This document shows, one piece after another, positions 10,595-23,028 of a stretch of DNA of 64,000 nucleotides. Position 1 is the first letter of the stretch. Each line of letters opens with the position of its first letter. The notes below the pieces were generated by a model, which did not search any database, was not told the DNA's origin, and saw only the letters and a list, made by a program, of their open reading frames with translations. The position numbers and the translations under genes were made by a program. The DNA is from Physcomitrium patens. Lineage: Eukaryota > Streptophyta > Bryopsida > Funariales > Funariaceae. Location: the NCBI RefSeq assembly GCF_000002425.4, contig NC_037270.1, positions 11,013,509 through 11,077,508 on the forward strand, written 5' to 3'.

Positions 10595-11957
10595 TGTCGT
10601 GTTGTAACACGAGTATACAGTGAAAATAAAAAGAAAGGGGAATTTTATTATTATTCAGTTACCTCGTATATTGGGAGCATCGACCAACTCCAGTACAAAT
10701 ACTGAGTGGTCAGGTTCAGTCACTCCGTTACAGTCAGCCGGGGCATACTGAAATGCTCCGTTCGATTCCAATAACAGGAGTCAGCAGGAAGAGAAGGACC
10801 AATTCACACGACGGGTTCGAAGAGCCAATTGGATCCAATTTCGAGAATCCAATCCGGGTCCTCTTATCCAATATGAGACTTGAATTGGCCGGTCAGCCCA
10901 ATGCAGTCTAATTACGGGAAATCCCGGTCTTACTACGGATCTTAGCCAATCCGACGCGAGGACCAATTTGACCCAATTACGGGAACATCCAGGTTACTAC
11001 GGGCATCTTTTCCAATATGGGACCTGAATTGGTCGGGCAACTCAATGTGGTCCCGATTACGGGATTCGATTCTGTTTCAGGCTGTCCTGTTCTCTGTGCC
11101 GTTTTAGGGAACGTTGTTTTCGGTAAATGGATTTCTTAAAGGTAAAAACAGAGGAGAAAGCTCTGACGGCGAGAGCCAATTTTGGATCCAAGCTTGACGG
11201 TGAGAGCCAATTTCGGATCCAAGCTTGAGGTGGGAGCCAATTCCGGATCTAAGACGAAAGATTGAAGAAATTCAGAGGATAAGATTAGGGGGGATATAGT
11301 TTTGAAAGGGGGGTTTTTTTTTTTCTCTGGGGAATCAGGGGGAGCCAGTTTTCAAGCTTTTGCAAGGTTACTAGTTCGGTTTTCGTTGGAGGTTTTTGAA
11401 GATCAAAGGGATTAGAGAGAGGAGCTTCATGCTTCGGGTCGGGGAAGGAAAGACAGAGAATTTGGATTTTTCTTCTTCGTAGAGTTTTGGAAAGGCTGAG
11501 GCAATCGCTGCTGAAGTCAGTATTGTAATGGTGAATCGAGATTTTTAATGAAGTCGGTTTGAATACTCTTGACTGTTTTGTAAAATCGAGTTACGTCTGT
11601 GATTGAAGGATTAAAAGGGCGTCTATAGGATTGAGTATGCGGAGTGAATGAAATTTATTGGGTTAATCTAACAAGACAGTCAGTGGATACAAGATCGTAA
11701 GTACAAAGCAGTATTGAAGATTAACAATTTGGGTTGTTCGGGGTTCTCTGTAACGTCTAGAGACCTACCGACTGGGGCAAAAAGGACTTCGACAAGCAGT
11801 CGAAGAGCATCCGTATAGTTTTACGGTACATTGTTGCAGTCGTTTATATTCCAGCAGTCAAAACTGATAGACTGCTTGACTATCGATGAATCTCTATACT
11901 ACCTTCTACAACCAGACGCCCGGTGCGTTCTCGAGCAAGAAAGCACGTAATACGACA
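10595..11957 (+). mobile_element. LTR (1,363 bp), downstream copy
   Basis: TGTCGTGTTG...TAATACGACA, identical by eye to 2190-3552, including an 11-T run. It is the 3' LTR of the nested element. It is followed without a gap by a second LTR that lacks its first roughly 200 bp, as expected if an LTR inserted in an LTR and the duplicated leading parts then recombined. Confidence 0.9.
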
Positions 11958-13227
11958 ACGCGACGGGTGAGCCTGGTTCGAAGAGCCAATTGATCCAATT
12001 TCGAGAATCCAATCCGGGTCCTCTTATCCAATATGAGACTTGTATTGGTCGGGCAACCCAATGCAGTCTGATTACGGGAAAATCCAGGTCTTACTCCGGG
12101 TCCTCTTATCCAATATGAGACGTGTATTGGTCGGGCAACCCAATGCAAAGTAATTACGGGAACATCGAGGTTACTACGGGCATCTTACCCAATATGAGAC
12201 CTGCATTGGTCAGGCAACCCAATGCAGTCTGATTACGGGAAAATCCGGGTCCTACTACTAGACTCTTATCCAATATGAGACCTGAATTGGTCGAGCGACT
12301 CAATGTGGACCCGAGTACGGGGTTTCGATTCTGTTTCAGGCTGTCCTGTTCTCTGTGCCGTTTCAGGGAACGTTGTTTTCGATTAATGGATTTCTTAAAG
12401 GTAAAAACAGAGGAGAAAGCTCTGACGGCGAGAGCCAATTTTGGATCTAAGCCTTGACGGTGAGAGCCAATTTCGGATCCAAGCTTGACAGTGGGAGCCA
12501 ATTCCGGATCTAAGACGAAAGATTGAAGAAATTCAGAGGATAAGGTTAGGGGGAGAATAAGTTTTAGAGAGGTTTTTTTTTCAGATCAAGGAGGGAGGGT
12601 TTTTTGGATCGAAGAGCTAGCTTCAAGCTCTTTGCAAGATAACTAGTTCGGTTTTATTGGAGATTTTTGAAGATCAAGGGGATTGGAGAGGAGCTTCATA
12701 CTTCGGGTCGGGGAAGAAAAGACGGAGAATTAGATTTTTCTTCTTCATAGAGTTTTGGAAAGACTGAGGCAATCGTTGTTGAAGTCAATGTTGTAATGGT
12801 GAATCGGGATTTTTTAATGAAGTGGGTTTGATTACTCTTGACTGTTTTGTGAAATCGAGTTACGTCTGTGATTGAAGGATTAAAAGGGTGTCTATAGGAT
12901 TGAGTATGTGGAGTGAATGAAATTTATTGGGTTAATCTAACAAGACAGTCAGTGGATACAAGATCGTAAGTACAAAGCAGTATCGGAGATTAGCAGATTG
13001 GGTTGTTCGGGGTTCTTTGTAACGTCTAGAGACCTACCGGCTGGGGCAAAAAGGACTTCGACAAGCAGTCGAAGGGCATCCATATAGATTTACAGTATAT
13101 TCTTGCAGTCGTTTATATTCCAGTAGTCAAAAACTGATAGACTGCTTGACTATTGGCGAATCTCCATACTACCTTCTACAGTCAGACGCCTAGCACGTTC
13201 TCGAGCAGAAAAGCACGTAATACGACA
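11958..13227 (+). mobile_element. LTR lacking its first ~200 bp
   Basis: Begins at an interior LTR point (ACGCGACGGGTGAGCCTGG; compare 15433 and 14345) and runs to a normal LTR end TACGACA at 13227. It contains a four-unit tandem array (12012-12335). The integrase of element C resumes immediately after it. Confidence 0.82.
12012..12335. repeat. Four ~81-bp tandem units with paired CCAAT boxes
   Basis: CCAATATGAG starts at 12028, 12110, 12189 and 12270, a spacing of 82, 79 and 81 bp. Each unit has CCAAT and, 11 nt further on, ATTGG (an inverted CCAAT). Other LTRs of the family have fewer units (for example 2463 and 2607, 144 bp apart). The array sits in the first third of the LTR where a U3 promoter is expected; a role in NF-Y binding is an inference. 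Confidence 0.8.
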
Positions 13228-14052
13228 ACGTATGCGTAGGAAAAATCACTGCAGATCATGGAGAATTAAATGCATAAGAAGCTCGTAAGTTCTTTGAAAG
13301 ATGTGGAGTTAAACTATCACTGACTATTGCTTATGATCCGGAAGGGAATGCAAAAAGCGAACGAGGTCACCTACTAATTGTGAAAGCATTAGTTAAAGCT
13401 TGTAATGAAAAAGTTAAAGAGTGGCCACGGCTTTTGTCATTTACATTATGGGCTAATCGAACAACACATAATTCAGTGATAGGATATATGCCAGTAGAAC
13501 TTATGACAGGTCGAAAATCAATTATGCCGATTGAAGAAAAGGTACTTACTTGGAGTATGCTATCATGGGAAGATGGATTGACAAGAGAAGAACTTCTGGC
13601 TATTAGGATTCGACAATTGGAGCAAAGATCAAAAGATGTACAAATAGCATTGGAAAGGTTAAAAAGAACAAGGTTATAAAATAAGGCGCGATTTGATAAG
13701 CAACATCGATTGAGACCTAAAGCAATTGAAGAAGGTGATTGGGTACTTGTTTATGATAGTAGTCTGAACAACCAATATAGCACTTTATAGAAGTTTTCAA
13801 AATGTTGGTTTGGACGGTATGTGGTAACAACTGTTCATGATAATGCGACTTACTCATTGCGGGAGTTAGATGGCACAAGGTTCAAAATACCAATTGCAGG
13901 GAAGAGAGTGAAATTGTTTAAAGAAAGATATGCAGAAATAAATATAGAAGACCTTAATGAAGACATAGATATTCTGCAGTGGGAAGATGAAATTGATTGG
14001 ATAGCAGAGACAATGAAGATGGACTAGACAAAGATTTAGAGAACATATTATG
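13228..14052 (+). pseudogene. Element C integrase, second half
   Basis: Continues the integrase interrupted at 9711: a KITADHGEL-like catalytic Asp region, a stop, then LSLTIAYDPEGNAKSERG with the catalytic Glu, and the C-terminal part from 13380. In-frame stops occur at 13677-13679 (TAA) and near 13787, and the acidic tail is frameshifted before 14027. The polypurine stretch GGTTCAAAGGGGATAGA precedes the 3' LTR at 14116. Confidence 0.82.
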
Positions 14053-14115
14053 AATCAAATGGCAACTACGTTAATTGGTGCATACCGGAGGATGTACAGG
14101 TTCAAAGGGGATAGA

Positions 14116-16671
14116 TGTCGTGTCGTAATACGTCTATATGATGAAAATATAAATGAAGAAGATTTATTAATATTTAGTCACTTTGGATTTTAGAAGCAGC
14201 GGCCAATTCCAGTGCAAATATTGAGAGGCCAGGTTCAGTCACCCCATTACAATCAGTCGGGGCATACTCACCAATAACGAAATGTTCCGTTCAATTCCAG
14301 TAACGGGACTCAGGAAGAAGGAAAAAGATCAATTCAATGTCGAGTGAGTCTGGTTCGAAGAGCCAATTGGATCCAATTTCAAGACATCTAATCCAGGTCC
14401 TATTATGGGCCTCTTATCTAATATGAGACCTGATTTGGTCGGGCAATCCAATGCGGTCCAATTTTGGGGCTTCGATTCCATTTCGGGCTATTCCGTTCTT
14501 TGTGCCGTTCCGGGGATGTCCTTTCAGTAAAAAGATCTCTTAAAGGCAAAAATGGGGGGGAGAGAAAAGGAGGTCAGTTGTTCCAATTTGGGGAGTCTAA
14601 GGCAAAAGAATGGGATCTTCTCAAGGTAAGAGGGGAAGGTAGGTTAAGAAATGGATTTTTTGAGAATCGGGGTTTTTAGGTTGGAGAGCTAGCTTCATGC
14701 TTTTGGAAAAAGACGGAGAATTGGGATTTTTTTTATATATAGGATTTTGGAGAAACAGAGAGGTTTTTTGCTGAAAGTCAGTATTATATTAGTGAACTAG
14801 ATTTCCATAAGAGAGGAAAGGCTGGTACTCTTGATTATTGATAGAATGGGAGATACTTCTGTGGTTGAAATTCAAAGTTGTCTAGAAGGTTGAGTATGCT
14901 GAATGCATGCGTGGTTGTATTAATCTGACTGTACGGATAGAGGATATCTGCCAATAGTTTAAAGAGGTATTGGAAGTTGGCAAATTGTGGGTTGTTTACG
15001 ATTTTTGTGATAACTAGAAACCTATCGACAAGAATAAGAGGAATATCGACGAGCAGCCAAGGAACATCGATGCGGATTGTAGCATAGCCTCACAATCTGT
15101 AAGCGAGGTTGAACTGGAACTTCTTGAGCATTCGAAAGGGCTTGCAGAGACACTAGCGATAGATGTTTCACAATAAGTCAGAAAGACAGATTGAGAATCA
15201 CAACTTGCCAAAGTTCATGGTGTCGTATTGTAACACGAGTATACCATGAAAATATGAAGAAAGGGGACTTTTATTAATGTTAAGTTACCTCGAATATTGG
15301 GAGCAATGACCAATTCCAGTGTAAATGCTGAGAGGCCAGGTTCAGTCACCCCGTTACAGTGAGCTGGGGCATACTGAAATGCTCCATTCGATTCCAATAA
15401 CGGGAGTCAGCAGAAAGGGAAAGGACCAATTCAACGACAGGTGAGCCTAGTTCGAAGAGCCAATTGGATCTAATTTCAAGACATCCAATCCAGGTCTTAC
15501 CCAATATGAGACCTGACTTGGTCAGGCAACCCAATGCGGTCCAATTACACGAACATCCAAGTCTTACTATGGCCCTTTTAGCCAATATGAGACCTAAATT
15601 GGTCGGGCAACTCAATGTGGTCCCGATTATGGGAGTTTCGGTTCTGTTTCAGGCTGTTCTATCCTTTATGCCATTCCGGGAACGTCCTTTCGGTAAAAGG
15701 ATCTCTTAAAGGTAAAAACGGAGGAGAAAGCTCTGACGGCGGAGCTAATTCCAGATCCAAGACGGAAGATTGAAGAAATTCAAAGACTAGGGTTTGAAAG
15801 GGGGGAGAATTAGGGTTAAAGAGGAAGATAGGTTAAGAAATGAAGGGGGGAGAGGGGTCAAAGAGCTAGCTTCATGCTTCGGGACGGGAAAAAAAGACAG
15901 AGGATTGGGGTTTTTTTTCTTCATAGGGTTTTGGAAAGATGGAGGCAATCGTTGGTGAAGTCAGTGTTGTACTAGTGAATCAGGATTTTTAATGAAGTAG
16001 GTGTGATTACTCTTGACTGTTTTGTAAAATCAAAGTTACGTCTATGATTGAAGAATTAAAAGGGTGTCTATAGGATTGAGTATGCGGAGTGAATGAAATT
16101 TATTGGGTTAATCTAACAAGACAGTCAGTGGATACAAGGTCGTGAGTATAAAGCGGTATCAAAGATTAGCAGTTTGGGTTGTTTGGGGTTCTCTGTAACG
16201 TCTAGAGACCTACCGACTAGGGCAAAAAAGATTTTGGCGAGCGCTCAAAGGACATCCATATAGATTTACGATATATTCTTGCAATCGTTTGTATTTCAAC
16301 AGTCAAAAACCGATAGACTGCTTGAATATTAGCGAATCTCCATACTACCTTCTACAGCCAGATGCCCGGCGTGTTCTCGAGCAGGAAAGCACGTAATACG
16401 ACAACGGTCTAAGATTAAAGTAATTAATGATAAAGATAAAATAAGAAACATAAAATAAATAAAATAAAATAAAAATAACAAAAGAGATTGAAGTTATATA
16501 GGATCTCTAGGCGTTTTATATTGGAATTAAGCTTTTACATTACAATTCGATATAGATTGTATTTGGGTAGTCAAGAACCGATAGACTGCTTGAGTACTAG
16601 CGAAATATCATACTACCTCCTACAGCCAGACGCCCAGTGCGTTCTCAAGCAAGATAGTACATAATACGACA
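14116..16671 (+). mobile_element. 3' LTR of element C, split by a solo LTR
   Basis: The LTR consists of 14116-15220 plus 16404-16671. It starts TGTCGTGTCG and ends AATACGACA. Its second half matches the 5' LTR of C (3636-4613). The next four bases ACGG match ACAG at the corresponding place in the intact E LTR near 23711, consistent with element C having inserted in the 5' LTR of E. Confidence 0.82.
15221..16403 (+). mobile_element. Solo LTR (1,183 bp) with 4-bp target duplication
   Basis: TGTCGTATTG at 15221 to TACGACA at 16403, with no internal region. It is flanked by ATGG on the left and ACGG on the right. The empty site is preserved in C's other LTR at about 4343-4352 (TTCACGGTCT), showing a 4-bp duplication of ACGG with one C-to-T change on the left side. 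Confidence 0.88.
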
Positions 16672-17312
16672 ACGGTGTAGAGATATCTAATTTTTAGCAC
16701 AAGAGAATTTGAGAAGGTGGTAGTTTGAGTTTGGGTAGGGTTTCTATGATATCTGAAGATCTATTAGTCGGATTAAGGTGAAAATTGGCATGGTGTTGGA
16801 AGACTTAAAGATCAAGCTACACACCAATTTTGAAACAAAGTTAATAGTTAGAGAAGGAGAAATCATTGCTCAAATTTCTACTTCACTTTTCAAGTTGGTG
16901 GCTAAGTGACATTGGTGCAATTTTTGGAGATTTTTTCACAATATGTAAGTTGGATTGGGCTAAAAATTCTTGAGAATTTAGAAGACTTGCATTGACAATT
17001 GCATGCAAAATTCTACATCAAGTAGATGATCAGATTGGATGTTACAGCTTATTAAAGCTCATTGATTAGAATTGGGGTTTACAAGAAAAATCTAAATTAC
17101 TCAAATATGAAAGTAACAAGGTAATTGGGATTTATGTATAGTTAAGTCTACTAAGAAGAGTGTTTTAAACACTTTTGAATTGAAATTCAGATTATATTCT
17201 TCTCGCATGGATGAAATCTATTAGGATTTCTTGGCTACTTGTGAAACATAATCTCACCTTCCACAACTAAGTGCCCAGTGCATTCCTGAGCAAAACAACA
17301 CGTAATATGACA
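16672..17312 (+). mobile_element. 5' LTR of element E, 3' half
   Basis: Matches about 23711-24348 with roughly ten differences, nearly all transitions, and one small indel. It ends ATATGACA at 17312. The first half of this LTR is not in the window because element C and its tandem array lie between. Confidence 0.85.
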
Positions 17313-17316
17313 TGAG

Positions 17317-17334
17317 TGGTGAATCCAACATGAA
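17317..17334 (+). other. Primer binding site of element E (tRNA-Trp type)
   Basis: TGGTGAATCCAACATGAA, 4 nt after the LTR end, matches the complement of the plant tRNA-Trp 3' end at 15 of 18 positions. The mismatches (positions 8, 11, 14) are C-to-T or G-to-A transitions and are different from those in element C. Confidence 0.65.
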
Positions 17335-17337
17335 AGT

Positions 17338-18444
17338 TTGAGGTGGAAGGTATTGGATTATATTTGTGGTTATTTGGACTTGATGGTGCAAGAAGACAAG
17401 AAGGTTGAATTTGAACTTTTTGATGGAGCTTTGAGTGGAGCTTCAAGTGGATCTTCAAGCACAACTTTAAGTGGAATTTCTTTTGGTGAACAAGATATGT
17501 ATCTTGACCCAAACATTGTAAAAATGTTTCAAGAATTTACATTATTTATGCAACAGCAATAGGGCAATGATCGCAAAGAGGCTTTGGCAACTAAAGCATT
17601 GCAAGCGATGGTTAATAAGGTTGATCAATTTTATGGGAGGGATATTTTCAAATATTTAAGATGTTATGTGTGGAAAATGGAATTGAATTGTATTTTTGAA
17701 AAGGAGATGGTTCAATTATGTGAACTTGCTACAATACCAGAGATAAGAGAGCATATAAGGTCTATTATGGGATAATTTGGAAGTTTATGGGAGGTATTTT
17801 CACATGCATTGAAGGATGAATAATTTTTGGAGGATACTGATCGAGTTACGAAGAAATCATTCTTGGAATGGATTGAGTGACCTAACAAAAATTTACAAGC
17901 TAAAGAAATATTAAGAGAATTTAAAAGGCAATTTTCTCGATTATCAAAAATGGAAAAATTAACATTGGGACCAAATAATGTTGAATTATTTCTTTAAGCT
18001 GTTAAAAAAGAATTACAAGTGAAGTTAGAAGTTCATCTTGAAGATAAGGAAGAAGAGGAAGGATTGACAATAAAATGGAGAGTTTTTGAAGATGCTATTG
18101 AATTACTTGCAAAAAAAGAAAGGAGAAAGAATAGGTTTAGTACTCGAAGACTAGAACAAGTACCAAAGACCCCAATGCCTACTACAAGATTGACTGTGCC
18201 TACTGTCCAACCTCTATTAGCTACACCAAAGAAAGAAGATATGGAACTTGAGGAGATTATACGAGGGATACGATATCTTCAAATTAAACTTGAAAGGCTT
18301 GAAGAAAAGACTTCTACAATAAGTTCAAAGGCTACTTTTAAACAAGGGTATGTATAAAGATGTATTTGGTGTGATCTTGATTCTCATTCTCAAAAAGATT
18401 GTGGTGAATTTGATGAGATGGTACAACAAGGCATTGTTTATTAG
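17338..18444 (+). pseudogene. Element E gag remnant
   Basis: Frame 1 carries the Gag of the same family: a Ser/Gly-rich start (SGASSGSSSTTLSG), helical middle, and the zinc knuckle CIWCDLDSHSQKDC near 18358. Stops interrupt it at about 17560, 17773, 17821, 17878, 17995 and 18355, none of which is shared with element C. The closing TAG at 18442-18444 is shared with C and again is followed in frame by the protease region. Confidence 0.82.
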
Positions 18445-21400
18445 AAAGATGGAAAGGTTGCATTGAAAGATACTGGTGATCTTCTCCAAACCAATTTTGA
18501 TAAAGGAGGCATGAAAGCATTAGTTAAAGATTATTTGGCAACATATGGAATTGCAGCAATAGAAGCTGTAAGTTATGGAACTAGAGTAGATAATGATGGT
18601 AGACAAAATTTTGTTGGAAATATTCAACCAAGTGGACTTTGGTCTTCTGCTATTTCTACAATGCAAAAAGAGAAGATGCCACGGAAAGCTTTATTGAGAA
18701 CTACTATAAAAATTTGTGGTGTTACGGGTTGGGAGAATCCTATAGAAGCTTTGTCAGTACATGCATATATTGCTAAAAGCCAACATGAAGCTCTAATGGA
18801 AGAAAAGAGGAGAGGAAATTTTGATGATTTAAGAGAAGGAAGTTCTTCTAAAAAGCAAACTCGAGGAGATAAGGCTCGTGCATCGGCATCATAAGAATTG
18901 CCCACAAAGGATACTTCAACTATATCAGAAGAAAAAGCAAAAGAGATGAATGATAAAGATAAATTGACAACTTATAAACTACTTTGTGATATTGAAGCAG
19001 CAACAGATTTAAAAGAAGTACTTGAAGAATATGTGCTCAATACTAAGATTGAGTTTACATTGAAAGAAATTTTAGGAATTACCAAGAAAGAATTCCGTGA
19101 TGTCATTATTGATAGTATTAAATAAAAGAGACAATTAATAGGAGAAGCTGGATTAAATCATGCTATTGATGCACACATATATGAAGATGAAGAAGATGTA
19201 TTCGATAATTGTTACAAACAATGAACAAAAAAAGGAAGGAGTCATAATCAAAGGGTATGTTTTGATGATCAAGGTAATAAAGATAGAGAGGTTTCAAGTC
19301 ATTATACTCAAAAGCATTGGATTAGAGCAACTACAGAGGCATTAGTGAAGATTCGAGATATTGATGAACTGGTTATTGCTTTGATTGACCATGGTTCAGA
19401 GATAAATCTTAAGTCTAAAGATCTTTATATAAAGCAAAGGTGGCCAATTGACATGGAGCATAGATGGATAATGCAGGCAGCCAATAATACACATACGAAG
19501 TTATATGGTACTTGCTCGGATGTAAAAATTTGGATTGATGATGTTGCAATGAAGCAGAATTTTTTTGTTCAAGATGCAACATCTTATCCTCTTATTTTGG
19601 GACAACCATATATTACTGCAACTTGGATGGAAACAAAGATATTTGATGATGGTTCAGCTTATGTATGAATTTGTAATGAGGATGGAAGGAGGACAATACA
19701 GTTTTTGATTGTGCCTCTAAATCATGAGCGAAATCGAGACAAATTGAGAGAAAATCCATTGCCAAGGATTGTTGAAGAATTCAAGGATTTTTTGGGAATA
19801 CCACTATAAAATGAGATTACAAAAGTACAGAAAGAAAGGTACTCTCGTAAGATGTAGGTGCCTTTAATACAAGATTTATTAGTATTTTTTGAAAATAGAA
19901 GCATTATGTATAAAAACATTGATGACTTAAAATGAAAAGAAAGAAAGAAATTAAATAATATTGAAAGAGAATTATATAGGTTAGGAATATCAAATGATAA
20001 TGAAAAGATTACTGATATTTATGAAGAAAATGGATTGCAGGGTCCTTTGGAATTGATTGCATCTATTGGATTAGGTAATGATGATAAAGTTATACCAATT
20101 CATTCAAGAGAAGTTTATGATATGATTGAATCTTTTCAAGCACTGAAAGTTATAATTGAGACAAAATATAAGACAATAGATAAGAAAGTTAAACCGATTG
20201 TCGGACCTTTGCTAGAAGATTCTAAAGAACAAATGAGAGAAGCATTAAGAAAAAAGAGCTTGAGAGATTCAAAGAATATTGGTCAGAAGTTCACTAAAAA
20301 GACTTTTGAAGAATTGAAGATTGGTTCTGATGGTTCTTTATTACCAAAAGAAATTACTTGCTTCAAAAAGATATTGGCAAAACAAGGTAGATCATTTGCC
20401 TTTGAATCTTATGAAATTGGGTGTGTGGATCCAAATATTATAATACCTATGGTTATTTTCACTGTACCACATGTACCTTTTAATCTAAGGCCAATTCCAG
20501 TACCAAGGGCACATTTACCAAGCTTGGTGAAATTATTAAAAAAAAAGATGAAGATGAAGATTTGAGAGCCCTCTTTTACACCATATTCTAGTCGATGGTT
20601 TACACTGCCTAAGAAAAATGGGTCATTATGTTTTATTCAAGATATGCAACCATTGAATGTAGTAACTATGAGAAATGTAAGAATTGGGCCTACAATAGAT
20701 GAATTTGATGAGGCATTTGCAAGAAGGGCAATCTATTCAATGGGTGATTTGTATTCAAGCTATGACCAATTTCAAACTGCTGAGGGAAGTAGAGATATGA
20801 CAAAGATGAGGACACCACTTGGATTAGTTGGAATGTGTACTCTTTCTCAAGGCACGACCAACTCAGTTGCGCATATGATGAATGGGATGAATAAGATATT
20901 GAGAGATTTTATTCTGAAGAAGGCTATGCCTTTTCTAGATGATGTTCTTATAAAAGGGTGCAAAGAAGAAGATAAGGATGAAACTTTAGATAAGAGGAGG
21001 TGTCGCAAGTATGTTGCTGATCATATATAAGATTATAAAAAAATATTGACTTGGCTTGGAGAAGTTCATCTTACATTATTGGATGAAAAATCAACATTTG
21101 GAGTACAAGAAGTTGTGATTGTTGGAAATTTGTGTGGATTTTATGGAAGAAAACCAGACCCGACTAAGGTTGATGCAATTGGAAGAATGAAAGAGGATTA
21201 TAGTTCTTTAACAGAGTTTCGCAGGTTTATAGGTACATGTATATTTTATCATATTTGGATTCGTCATTATGTTCACATAGCAAATCCATTATATGAACTA
21301 TTATGTAAGGGCTATCGATTTAAATGGGAAGAAAAGTATGTTAAAGTAGTACAAAGGTTGAAGAAATTATTGATATTGCCTCCAGTGTTGAGAAAGGTTG

Positions 21401-22963
21401 ATTATAAGTACAATAGACTAGTTATTCTTACTGTGGATACTAGTCCAATTGCCATTGGATGGGCTGTAGGTCAGAATGACTCAAATGGATACAAATTTAC
21501 AATACGATTTAGAGCTAAAGTTTTAGGTACTTGCCAACATGCATATTCACAAGTGAAAAGGGAACTATGGAGAGTTATTTCAGCTGTGAAAGCTGAAAAG
21601 GATTATTTGATTGGAGCTATGGTGGTAATTGAAACAGATTATTTGCCTTTACTTGAAATGATTACTAATTTTACAACACCAGATATTACGATGTTGAGAT
21701 GGATTGCTTATATCAAATCACTAAATCTAAAATTTAGGCATATTGGGAGGAAAGACAATCTAGTAGCAGATATGTTATCTCGAGCAGTATATGAAAGAGA
21801 AGACGAGATGGTTGAAGATATTGATGATGTTGGAACAAAATTCTATTTAGTATCAAATCTTAATAAAGAAGATAAGATGTTTTTTGAAGAGCTCTTGTGT
21901 AACTTGTCAAATATATTCAAATATACGACATCAAGATGGGTTGCATCAGACATATCCTTTGACTATTCATTTTAAATCGGTTGTGGATTTGGTTATTATG
22001 CTGATGGGACTATGGCAAATGAGATATTTAGTTTTGACTCATAAAGATTTATCAAACCAAGTAGAAGGCAAGGCACTAAGAACAAAGTCCACATAGGAAA
22101 TTTACAAGTTTTTACTTGAGGAAGTTATTTGTCGCTATGGATGTGTAAGAAAGATCACTACAGATCGAGGAGAATTGGATGCACATGAAGCTCGTGAATT
22201 TTTTAAGAGATGTGGGATCAAATTATCATTGACTACTGCTTATAATCCAGAGGGGAATGCAAAGAGTGAACGTGGCCATCCACCAATTGTAAAAGCCTTA
22301 GATAATGCTTGCAATGGAAGAGTGAGAGAATGGCCTCGACTTCTACCTTATGCATTATGGTCTGATCGAACAACACATAGTTTGGTGACATGATATATGC
22401 TAGTGGAACTTATAACAAGTCAAAAACCAATTATGCCGATTGAAGAAAATGTGCCAACTTGGAGTATGCTATCATGGGAAGATGGATTGACAAGATAGGA
22501 ATTGTTAGCCATTAGAATCCGACAACTTGAACAAAGATCGGAAGATATGGAATTAGCATTAAAAAGGTTACAAAAGGTAAGGTTAGGAAATAAGACTCGA
22601 TTTGACAAGCAACATCGATTGAGACCTAGAGCAATTGAAGAAGGTGATTGGATACTTGTTTATGATAGCAGTCTGGATAACCAACATAGTACTTTGCAGA
22701 AGTTTTCAAAATGTTGGTTTGGACCATATGTAGTATTAATAATTCATGATAATGCCACATATTCATTAAAGGAGTTAGATGGTACAAGGTTGAAAATACC
22801 TATTGTTGGAAAGCGAGTGAAGATTTTTAAAAGACGAGATAGAGAAATCAATATAGAGGATCATGCTAAAGATATTAGCATTTTTGAAGAAGACAATTAT
22901 TTTGAAGAGGATGGTGAAAATAAAAATGAAGGATTTGATGCAAAAAATGAAGAGATGGTGTGA
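18445..22963 (+). pseudogene. Element E pol remnant (PR, RT, RNase H, integrase)
   Basis: Frame 1 runs through a protease (IDHGSEIN near 19384, YPLILGQPYI), RT (YSMGDLYSSYDQF, catalytic loop MPFLDDVLIKG near 20930) and RNase H (TVDTSPIAIGW, ETDYLP, DNLVADMLSR). It has more than ten in-frame stops, including TAA at 19807-19809 and TAG at 22094-22096, which are shared with element C. Near 21893 a deletion of about 340 bp removes the integrase HHCC zinc finger, except its last Cys region, and shifts the rest to frame 2. The core Asp and Glu neighbourhoods (ITTDRGEL, GNAKSERG) are still readable. It ends at TGA 22961-22963. Confidence 0.85.
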
Positions 22964-23028
22964 TGCCAATTATGATATATGGTTCATTTGGTGCATGCCA
23001 AAGCATGCGTAGGTTAAGAAGGAGTAGA

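Larger units (their letters stand above)
3636..12040. repeat. Complete 8,405-bp tandem duplication unit
   Basis: The unit runs from the C-type LTR junction to the point in the next LTR where the upstream copy diverges. It contains gag, protease, RT, RNase H, integrase, an LTR and part of a second LTR. Its length equals the offset between duplicated sequences, as expected if unequal exchange between two LTRs made a head-to-tail array. More copies may lie to the left of the window. Confidence 0.8.
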
